Part shown: positions 58,262 to 64,000 of the stretch, in pieces
Numbering within the stretch: position 1 is the first letter of the stretch
How the letters are laid out: every line of letters begins with the position of its first letter
DNA from: SG8-41 sp035649495
GTDB taxonomy: Bacteria; Pseudomonadota; Gammaproteobacteria; Burkholderiales; SG8-41
NCBI GenBank assembly: GCA_035649495.1
Contig: DASRJL010000067.1
Span: 3,931 to 67,930, forward strand
Length of the DNA stretch: 64,000 nt
Direction: 5' to 3'
Made by a program: the position numbers and the translations under genes
The notes under the pieces: model-generated
Seen by the model: only the letters and a program-made list of their open reading frames with translations
Database searches by the model: none
Told to the model about the DNA's origin: nothing

Positions 58262-59455
58262 TTACGCGGCCCTCATTTTCGCCGGGGGTTTCGTCGCGGG
58301 CTTCGCGGCGGCGATCGCATCGCGGTAGATCGCCATCATCCGCTCGTAATTCCTGTCGGGCGTGAACTCGTCCTCGTACTTCCTGCGCGCGTTCGTCCCC
58401 ATGAGGCGCATGGCGCCGGAGTGCGTTTCGGCCCACCCGATGTGCTGCGCGAGATCCTCGGCGGAGCCGGGCCGGAACAGGAGCCCGGTGCACCCGTGGT
58501 CCACCAGTTCCAGCAGCGAGCCACGATGGCTCGCGATGATCGGCAGGCCGTTGCCGAAGGCTTCGATCAGCGTACGGGGAAAGTTCTCGTACCAGATGCT
58601 CGGCATGACGAGATAGCTGGCGCCGCGCATCCTGGCGTAGATCTCCTCGTGCGAGAGCCAGCCCTGGAGCTTCAACCCGGGATGGTCCCTGACCCTGGCG
58701 GCTTCCGGACCGTCGCCGATCACGTCCAGCACGATCCCCGGCAGCAGCTCCAGCGCGGCCATCAGCGTCGCCATGCCTTTTTCGGAGGAGAGCCTCCCCA
58801 CGTACAGGCCGCCGCTCCGCGGACCGTCGCCCGGATGCGCGATGTCCGCGAAATTCGGTTTCACCGTCACCCGCGAGGCAGGCAGCCCCCCCTCGATGAA
58901 CTTTCTGCGGCAGAACTCGGTGAGCGCGATGTAGCGCGTCACCTTGTCCCGGAAGGTGCCCAGCGCGCGGTGCACGCCGAGCGTGGCGGCGAGCGCCGCG
59001 GACTCCAGGTGCGAGCCGCGGTAGCACTTGCGCACCACGCCGCGCCACGGGACCCGTCCCAGGCAGTCCTCGCACACGTTGTCGTTCTGGAGAAACATCG
59101 CCTGCACGCACATGAGTCGGAAATTGTGCAGCGTCTGCACGACCGGCACGCCAGCGCGCGCGGCGGCCCAGTAGATCGAGGACGACACGCGCGCGAACGT
59201 GTTGTGGACGTGTATCACGTCGGGGCGAAAAGCGCCGATCAGCCACTGGACGTCCCGCCAGCTCCGGCGCGACCACACCGTCTGCGCGAGCGCGTCGAAA
59301 GGCCGCATCCCTTCCAGCTCGTGGTTGTCGCGGATATAGATCTCCACCTCGTGTCCGCGGTTCTTCAAGAGCTCGATTTCGGCGTCCACGACGGCATCCT
59401 CGCCGCCCGGCAGGCGGTAGCGGTTGTGCACGAACAGCACGCGCGGCGCTTTCAT
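58262..59455 (-). CDS. glycosyltransferase family 4
   Basis: A 397-residue GT-B enzyme: VLFVHNRYRLPGGEDAVVDA at the N-terminus, VIHVHNTFARVSSSIYWAAA, a cysteine-bearing loop VCEDCLGRVPWRGVVRKCYR, RSGGLYVGRLSSEKGMATLM, and the donor-binding VMPSIWYENFPRTLIEAFGN with E-x7-E. The start is the ATG at 59453-59455, which overlaps the stop of the 76-residue gene (ATGA). It probably extends the repeat unit. Confidence 0.9.
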   Translation of the reverse strand: MKAPRVLFVHNRYRLPGGEDAVVDAEIELLKNRGHEVEIYIRDNHELEGMRPFDALAQTVWSRRSWRDVQWLIGAFRPDVIHVHNTFARVSSSIYWAAARAGVPVVQTLHNFRLMCVQAMFLQNDNVCEDCLGRVPWRGVVRKCYRGSHLESAALAATLGVHRALGTFRDKVTRYIALTEFCRRKFIEGGLPASRVTVKPNFADIAHPGDGPRSGGLYVGRLSSEKGMATLMAALELLPGIVLDVIGDGPEAARVRDHPGLKLQGWLSHEEIYARMRGASYLVMPSIWYENFPRTLIEAFGNGLPIIASHRGSLLELVDHGCTGLLFRPGSAEDLAQHIGWAETHSGAMRLMGTNARRKYEDEFTPDRNYERMMAIYRDAIAAAKPATKPPAKMRAA

Positions 59456-59682
59456 CGCTTGTTTTCCGGCCACTGGGGAATCGTCTTCTTCGCCTGTATC
59501 GCCTCGCGGATTTCGGCCGGTATCTCGAGGGTCTCGGTCCAGGAATGCGCGTCCTGCCCCGACGCGGATTTCCAGCTGTCCAGCCCCTTTCTCAGCGGGT
59601 TTTCCTTCGAGCCCCACCCGTGAACGCGGTTGTTGACGTTCATCCAGTCGAACCAGATGCCGGTCATCAGGTTCCTATCCAT
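59452..59682 (-). CDS. 76-residue protein with a GxWFDWxNxNNRV motif
   Basis: The product starts MDRNLMTGIWFDWMNVNNRV and ends EAIQAKKTIPQWPENKR. Its ATG lies 16 bases inside the upstream kinase gene and its stop overlaps the GT4 start (ATGA), so operon geometry says it is translated. The motif GIWFDWMNVNNRV closely matches GLWFDWKNRNNRV in the beta-helix of the 888-residue fusion (near residue 664). It is either a true small protein or the preserved end of a beta-helix enzyme; no helix repeats remain. Confidence 0.65.
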   Translation of the reverse strand: MDRNLMTGIWFDWMNVNNRVHGWGSKENPLRKGLDSWKSASGQDAHSWTETLEIPAEIREAIQAKKTIPQWPENKR

Positions 59683-60845
59683 GCGGAACGCTCTTCTATG
59701 AGGCGCAGGTAGCGCGCAATGACGGGGTGCGTGCGCACCAGGCTCCTGCTCGCCACCGTGTAGTGAAGAAGGACATCCAGCAGGTACGCCAGCCCGAGCC
59801 CGGAGACGGCGCGCGCGCGCCAGGTGAATTCGGGATAGAGCAGGTCCGCGGCCTTGCGCACCTGCCGGATCGCGTCCCCCAGAAATGCCGCGCCGGGCGC
59901 GCGCCGGCTCAACGCGCGCGGCATTATCCGGAAGTTGAAAGCATCGGCGAGCGGGTTTGCTCCCGCCCGCGCATACTCCCAGTCGAAGACGAAGATCCGG
60001 TCGCTCTGAACGCGGATATTCCACGGGACGAAATCGCCGTGCCCTATGACGAACGGCCCCATCCAGTCCCTGAGGAGCAGCCGGCAATCGGCGAGCGCCG
60101 CCTTGAGCACGGAGCGCTCGCCGGGCATCAGGTGCGGCTCGATGGCGACCAGATTCGATTCGAGAGATTCGCAGCACGGGGAGGTCGCGAAGCTCATCAC
60201 GTTGCGGTCGACGCGGCCCAGGGCGGCCAGAAACGCCAGGTGAGCGGTGGTGAATTCCCGCGTGCTGGTGGAGCCCTCCGCGAGAGTCGTCACCAGGCAA
60301 CGGCGGCCGTTGGGCGCGATTTCCTCCGAGAGCAGGCGGGGAATCTGGTTTTCCAGCTCCCGCTGCACCTCGAGCTCCCGCAGCCAGCCCGCCTCCTGGC
60401 TGATCTGACGGTCGGCTCCGGGCACCATCGCGATCTTGGCGTTCAAGTAGCCTTCGCCTTCGCCGGAAACCAGCAGCGCGGTTGCCTTGCGGAACGGGCC
60501 GGGCGTTCCGATCTGAACGGCGGTATACACCGGCCGCCCGAGCGGGATCTGCCGGGACAGGAAGCCGCGCGGCCCGTCTTCGATCCGGAACTCGGGCACG
60601 AGCCCGAGGCCGGGCAGCGCGGCATTCACGCCCAGCAGCGCGCGCGCGTAAGCGGCCTTGGCTCCACCCGGGATGAAATAGGTCAGGCACCGCGACTGCA
60701 GGTGGTAGTCGGCAGCCGGCAGCAGCAACGGCCGCTCATCCCGCCCGAAGAGCACTTGCCAGCGGCCGCGCCCGAGCGGCAGCGCCCGCAGCTCCGGGTG
60801 GCTCTCGGGAGCGAGAATCCCGCGCAGCGATCCGACGACGTTCAT
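59667..60845 (-). CDS. APH-fold phosphotransferase in the EPS locus
   Basis: A 392-residue protein. The C-terminal half has the aminoglycoside-phosphotransferase/kinase pattern: catalytic loop GPFVIGHGDFVPWNIRVQSD (HGDxxxxN) and metal site IFVFDWEYARAGANPLADAF. The N-terminal half has a KATALLVSGEGEGYLNAKIA lysine strand. It could phosphorylate a sugar or a lipid-linked glycan, or act as a regulator. The start is the ATG at 60843-60845, overlapping the GT2 stop (ATGA). Phosphorylation of the polymer is an inference from context. Confidence 0.75.
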   Translation of the reverse strand: MNVVGSLRGILAPESHPELRALPLGRGRWQVLFGRDERPLLLPAADYHLQSRCLTYFIPGGAKAAYARALLGVNAALPGLGLVPEFRIEDGPRGFLSRQIPLGRPVYTAVQIGTPGPFRKATALLVSGEGEGYLNAKIAMVPGADRQISQEAGWLRELEVQRELENQIPRLLSEEIAPNGRRCLVTTLAEGSTSTREFTTAHLAFLAALGRVDRNVMSFATSPCCESLESNLVAIEPHLMPGERSVLKAALADCRLLLRDWMGPFVIGHGDFVPWNIRVQSDRIFVFDWEYARAGANPLADAFNFRIMPRALSRRAPGAAFLGDAIRQVRKAADLLYPEFTWRARAVSGLGLAYLLDVLLHYTVASRSLVRTHPVIARYLRLIEERSAWIGT

Positions 60846-61753
60846 CCTGCGGCCTTGTCCGCGGCATGCCGCTCGAGCCACGCCAGATGCGCCGCGGGCG
60901 CTCGCGCCCCGTAGCCTCCGGCGCGGGCCTTCGCGGCCACGCGCACGCAGCGCGCGCCCGCCCAGAGCAGCCGCTCCACCAGCGCATGGCTCGCCGCCGG
61001 GCCGCTGCGCGTGCGGATGGCGCGGTCCTCGACCCGGCCCTCGGAGCGCCTGCTCCGCGTCTTCTGCTGGTCGTACCAGCGCATGCACGAGAGGTAGCGC
61101 GGCATGTGCTCGATCCTGGCGACCGCCGAGAAGCGCTCCCACAGGTCCGCGTCCATCGCAAGATCGAAACGGGGATCGAGGCCGTTCACCGCCCCGTACA
61201 GCGAGCTGCGCCAGAACATGGACGGCTGCGGGATGTAATTGTGGTCGTGGAGAAGGACGAACCGGTTGAACCCCATTTCCTTCTTGGCGCGCAGAAAGCG
61301 GCCTTCGGCGTCTATCCAGAGCGCGTCGCCATACACCGCCATGGTCTCCGGCCGGGCAACGAAGAATTCGGCGACGGCTTCGAGGGCGCCGGGGAGGAGC
61401 AGGTCGTCGGAGCACAGCCAGCCGTGAATCTCGCCCGTTGCGCGCAGGAACCCCTTCACCAGCGCATCGGTCTGCCCGCGGTCGGGCGTGGATTCCCAAT
61501 GGGCCAGCGCGTGCTCGTAGCGCCGGATGATCGCGACACTGCCGTCGGTCGAGCCGCCGTCGATCACGATGTACTCCAAGCGGGGATAGCGCTGGTCGAG
61601 GACCGAGCGCAGCGTCTGCTCCAGGTAGCGTCGCTGCTGAAACGAGCACGTCACCAGGGAAACAACGGGCAGCTGTCGTCCCGGCGCGGGAGACCGTTTC
61701 GCGGGCGCAGCTTCCGGGGCGGGCTGCAGCAATGCCGGACAATCTCGTTTCAT
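60842..61753 (-). CDS. glycosyltransferase family 2
   Basis: A 303-residue GT-A enzyme: VVSLVTCSFQQRRYLEQTLR, YIVIDGGSTDGSVAIIRRYE (first acidic site), TGEIHGWLCSDDLLLPGALE (DD metal-binding motif, with the preceding acidic residue), and HNYIPQPSMFWRSSLYGAVN, DLAMDADLWERFSAVARIEH. It is the first gene of the GT2-kinase-small protein-GT4-WecG operon. The donor sugar is unknown. The promoter should lie in the 298-base spacer to its right. Confidence 0.9.
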   Translation of the reverse strand: MKRDCPALLQPAPEAAPAKRSPAPGRQLPVVSLVTCSFQQRRYLEQTLRSVLDQRYPRLEYIVIDGGSTDGSVAIIRRYEHALAHWESTPDRGQTDALVKGFLRATGEIHGWLCSDDLLLPGALEAVAEFFVARPETMAVYGDALWIDAEGRFLRAKKEMGFNRFVLLHDHNYIPQPSMFWRSSLYGAVNGLDPRFDLAMDADLWERFSAVARIEHMPRYLSCMRWYDQQKTRSRRSEGRVEDRAIRTRSGPAASHALVERLLWAGARCVRVAAKARAGGYGARAPAAHLAWLERHAADKAAG

Positions 61754-62051
61754 CTATCCTCCCATTGCCGGCCGATCGCAGTCGAAGACGGGTCGCGACC
61801 GGCCTGCCAGCAGTGCGGTCAGCGATATCCGTGCCAAATGCAACAAATCGCACGAAATCAGTCTGTTGACGGGCGGAGGATGGTGCGCTGGACAGGCGGG
61901 ATGTCGCCGCTGTACGACGCGCGTCGGCGGGAGGACAATAGTGCATTGAATTTCTGCGTGAATCCGGTTTGCCTATCGGCGACAATACTCGTTGCACTTC
62001 GATGTCATCCGCCGCGCAGCCGAGCGCGTTGACATCGCTAAAGGGGGGTGA
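61754..62051. promoter_or_regulatory. divergent spacer upstream of the GT2 operon and the peptidase-like gene
   Basis: 298 bases without a convincing gene. Locally lower GC (around 61830-61860 and 61935-61960) suggests promoters in both directions. No clear repeat array is present. AAGGGGGG near 62041 is the ribosome site of the gene on the right. Confidence 0.4.
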
Positions 62052-63047
62052 GTGATTCGGGGACTTGCCTGCCGCATCGCGGTTCTGACGCTGCTCGCGT
62101 TACTGCCGGCCGCGTGTGCGCCGCTGCAGGAACTGTTCGATCCCCGGGTGCCCGCGGAGTGGCGCGCGCTCGTCGAAGGCATCCGCGGGTTCGAGCAGCG
62201 CATCGGCTTCCGCCCCACGGGAAACTTCCTTACTTTCTCGGAGGGGCGGAGCCACTACCCGTTCTGCGGCTACGCGTCGCGCCTGGTTCTTCCCTATTCC
62301 TACGAGGATCCCGCGATCCATTGGCGCGATGCGGAGACGAAGGAGGAATGCGCCGGCCTCGGCGCGGACGCCGATATCTACTTCGGCAGAGTGGAAGCAA
62401 TGGGCGAGATCGGCACCCCGGTCACGCTCTCCATGGTCTCCTCCAGGCTCGACCGCTTCATCTATGTCGTGATCCACGAGGACTGCCACGATCAGTTCGA
62501 CCTGCCGTACGGCATCGAGGAAGCCCTCTGCAACGTCCTTGCCTACAAGGCGATGGCGGTCTTCGTCGACGAGAAGTTCGGCGCCAACGCGCGGGAGGAC
62601 CGCGCAACGCGCCGCCATGCCGAGCTGGAATCCCGGCGTACCCGGGCGACGAAGGACTATTACGATCAGCTCGAGCTGCTGTACGCGCGCCACGCGCGCA
62701 ACGAAGTGTCGGCGGACGGCCTCATGCGGGAGCGCGCCTGGATACTCGCCAAGGCCGGTTGGTCGATGTCGTGGAAGTACGGCCCGTTGAACAACGTCAT
62801 CATCGCGAGCCACATGACCTACAGCCGTCACTACGCTTTTCTCGAGAGCGTGCTGGACGCGCATCACGGGGATCTCGCGCGCACCGTGGGGTTCTTCCGG
62901 CACGTGGACCGGATCAAGCCCTCGCCCGCCGCGGTCATGCAACGGCGCGGAATCGCGTCGGAGAAGAGCGTGGAGTTCATCCGCGCCTACGAGGAAGCGG
63001 TGATAGACACGATCCGGAGGGAAGTTGCCGCGTCTCTGCGTAAGTGA
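62052..63047 (+). CDS. putative aminopeptidase-like lipoprotein (PF10023-type, HExxH)
   Basis: A 331-residue exported protein with a signal ending in the lipobox LPAAC. The segment FIYVVIHEDCHDQFDLPYGI carries an HExxH zinc motif near residue 140, and IEEALCNVLAYKAMAVF is a downstream helix with the likely third ligand glutamate. This fits the PF10023 family of predicted aminopeptidases. The start is GTG at 62052 after AAGGGGGG. It is probably a periplasmic peptidase. It is divergent from the EPS block and may be unrelated to it. Confidence 0.75.
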   Translation: MIRGLACRIAVLTLLALLPAACAPLQELFDPRVPAEWRALVEGIRGFEQRIGFRPTGNFLTFSEGRSHYPFCGYASRLVLPYSYEDPAIHWRDAETKEECAGLGADADIYFGRVEAMGEIGTPVTLSMVSSRLDRFIYVVIHEDCHDQFDLPYGIEEALCNVLAYKAMAVFVDEKFGANAREDRATRRHAELESRRTRATKDYYDQLELLYARHARNEVSADGLMRERAWILAKAGWSMSWKYGPLNNVIIASHMTYSRHYAFLESVLDAHHGDLARTVGFFRHVDRIKPSPAAVMQRRGIASEKSVEFIRAYEEAVIDTIRREVAASLRK

Positions 63048-63049
63048 CG

Positions 63050-63110
63050 GGGTGCGTCGAGGGGCGGAGCAGGGGCCCCGGTTTGTGGGGATACACCCCG
63101 GCCTCGGTCT
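63050..63110. repeat. GGGGCCCCGG repeat (copy 2)
   Basis: GAGGGGCGGAGCAGGGGCCC then CGGTTTGTGGGGATACACCC lies right after the peptidase-like gene and matches the block at 25070-25134 (opposite strand) over about 35 bases. Beyond it, 63111-63246 holds GC-rich sequence with no gene. Confidence 0.65.
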
Positions 63111-63246
63111 CCGGAACGGTGGTGCGGGACGGGGTGTGAAGCCGCTGCGTCGCGCGCGTTTCCACTTGCCGGGGCCGCTCGCTGCTCCCGCACCCTGCTG
63201 CGCACACCGAGTCGCAGCGGCACCCCCGGTGACGCGCGAAGCGGCC

Positions 63247-63266
63247 GATATGATGTAGCTCATATC
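63247..63266. promoter_or_regulatory. palindromic candidate operator upstream of the cupin gene
   Basis: GATATGATGTAGCTCATATC is a perfect inverted repeat with 7-base arms and a 6-base spacer, about 80 bases before the cupin ATG. Its size and AT-rich arms fit a dimeric regulator site. No regulator gene is adjacent. Confidence 0.4.
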
Positions 63267-63348
63267 CGTGATGACTGGTCAGAGGCCGCGTCGAGGGAAT
63301 AACGTACTTTAGGCTAAAGCAGAATCGTCAATCATCAGGGAGAAAATC

Positions 63349-63810
63349 ATGAAAAAACAGGTTGGCATGCTTACCATCGCTGCCCTCGCCACGATGGTCG
63401 CGGCAACTCCGTGTTACGCGGCGGAACTGGACCGCACGGTCGCGGATTTCAAGACTCCGGCCGACATCCAGTGGCGCAGAAATGCGGCCGGGACCAATGA
63501 AGGCGCGATACTGCACGGGGACCCCAGCAAGCCGGGCCCCTACGTCGCCCGCATCAAGTGGCTGCCCGGTAACATGAGCCGGCCGCATTTCCATCCGAAC
63601 GACCGCTTCTTCGTGGTAATTTCCGGGACGTGGTGGATGGGCACCGGCCCTGTGTTCGATCCGAACACGACCGTGCCGGTCCCGGCGGGCAGCTACGTCA
63701 TACACTACGCCAACCAGATCCACTACGACGGCGCGAAGGACGAGGAGTGCGTCATCCAGGTCTGGGGCATGGGCCCGGCGACGTCGACTCCGGCGGAGCG
63801 CAAGCCCTGA
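63349..63810 (+). CDS. secreted cupin-domain protein
   Basis: A 153-residue exported protein with a signal peptide (MKKQVGMLTIAALATMVAAT, ending CYAAE). A single cupin barrel follows: PGNMSRPHFHPNDRFFVVIS (metal ligands HxH and later residues), GTWWMGTGPVFDPNTTVPVP and AGSYVIHYANQIHYDGAKDE with the second-motif histidine. It is probably a periplasmic metal-binding protein of unknown activity. AGGGAGAAAATC precedes the ATG. A palindrome lies upstream. Confidence 0.87.
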   Translation: MKKQVGMLTIAALATMVAATPCYAAELDRTVADFKTPADIQWRRNAAGTNEGAILHGDPSKPGPYVARIKWLPGNMSRPHFHPNDRFFVVISGTWWMGTGPVFDPNTTVPVPAGSYVIHYANQIHYDGAKDEECVIQVWGMGPATSTPAERKP

Positions 63811-63813
63811 CGG

Positions 63814-63838
63814 GCCCAGGATTCGGGATTCAGAATCC
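63814..63838. repeat. GGATTCG heptamer array (third copy of family)
   Basis: CCAGGATTCGGGATTCAG then AATCCTG: two GGATTC words and an inverted one directly after the cupin stop. It is the same word family as 9050-9083 and 11858-11891. Confidence 0.6.
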
Positions 63839-63859
63839 TGATTGCTGCGCTTCTAAAGC

Positions 63860-64000
63860 CTAGAGCCTGTTATGCACTTGCGACGATGTGGACGATTTTG
63901 TGAAGCATGAGACAGGCGAAGGCGAGGTAGTGGAACCCCGCGAGCGTTTGAGCGAGACGCTCGTAGTCGCGGGCCAAGCGCCGGAATCGGGCGGCCCAGG
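63860..64000 (-). mobile_element. 3' end of an IS5-type insertion sequence (runs off right edge)
   Basis: The left end of the element starts near TAGAGCCTGTTATGCACTTG, which looks like a terminal inverted repeat of the IS5/IS427 type. Inside it, a minus-strand frame (63870-64000) encodes the C-terminal residues FRRLARDYERLAQTLAGFHY then LAFACLMLHKIVHIVASA, stop, typical of IS5-family transposases. The rest of the element lies beyond the window. Confidence 0.8.
63870..64000 (-). CDS. IS5-family transposase, C-terminal part
   Basis: 43 codons are visible, reading WAARFRRLARDYERLAQTLA then GFHYLAFACLMLHKIVHIVA and SA before TAA at 63870-63872. The RRLARDYERL helix with a following hydrophobic ACLMLHK helix is the usual end of an IS5-group DDE transposase. 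The catalytic residues and start are outside the window. Intactness cannot be judged. Confidence 0.78.
   Translation of the reverse strand, partial: WAARFRRLARDYERLAQTLAGFHYLAFACLMLHKIVHIVASA

Noticed and set aside
50727..61753. An exosortase expected beside EpsL/EpsG-type genes
   Set aside because: No protein with the exosortase Cys/Arg/His pattern and 8-helix layout is encoded in the window; it may lie elsewhere in the genome.

Overview
The window is GC-rich, densely coded DNA with no rRNA or tRNA that I can recognise. Three Bug/TctC-type periplasmic binding proteins without TctA/TctB partners, a PEP-CTERM remnant, an EpsB/E/F/G/L polysaccharide export set, a split YeeE/YedE pair and many small catabolic enzymes point to a betaproteobacterium (Burkholderiales/Nitrosomonadales-like, probably environmental). 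The genus cannot be told from the sequence alone.

Region 1 (1-38 kb) is an accessory, mainly catabolic and transport region made of short transcription units that switch strand often. It holds a DODA-type extradiol dioxygenase, a TonB-dependent receptor, a diheme cytochrome c, a two-piece YeeE transporter, an SDR next to an FrsA-like hydrolase, and a GlcG/MFS/GlcG operon. It continues with two exported staphylococcal-nuclease-like proteins around a broken PEP-CTERM gene, and a four-gene operon whose products all carry export signals (amidohydrolase, NHL propeller lipoprotein, lipobox methyltransferase, Skp/OmpH-like protein). Further on are a GNAT-HAD-GNAT operon, tandem SnoaL-like genes beside a MocR regulator, a membrane-anchored P-loop ATPase of unusual architecture, an FAD amine-oxidase-like enzyme, CinA, an Asp/Glu racemase-like protein, the SrkA kinase, a GST and a DUF1080 lipoprotein.

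Region 2 (38-62 kb) is an exopolysaccharide locus. epsB-E-F-G (initiating sugar-phosphate transferase, export protein, chain-length determinant, kinase) run leftwards into gmd and fcl (GDP-L-fucose) and a three-domain nucleotidyltransferase/kinase/serine-acetyltransferase-like protein. epsL is divergent from epsB. A second block (GT2, APH-like kinase, a 76-residue protein, GT4, WecG-type GT) and a third block (Wzx flippase, GT4, Wzy/O-antigen ligase) supply repeat-unit assembly, flipping and polymerisation. An 888-residue protein joins a glycosyltransferase-like domain to an exported parallel beta-helix. Small 3' gene remnants at 38.04 kb and 45.9 kb show past rearrangement. The likely product is a fucose-containing, possibly acetylated exopolysaccharide. 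No exosortase is visible in the window.

Region 3 (62-64 kb) has a zinc-peptidase-like lipoprotein, a secreted cupin with a palindrome upstream, and the 3' end of an IS5-type transposase running off the right edge.

A cross-cutting feature of region 1 is that many spacers hold inverted arrays of short tandem words (often 7-mers) with a different word at different loci. Several supply or touch the stop codon of the neighbouring gene.
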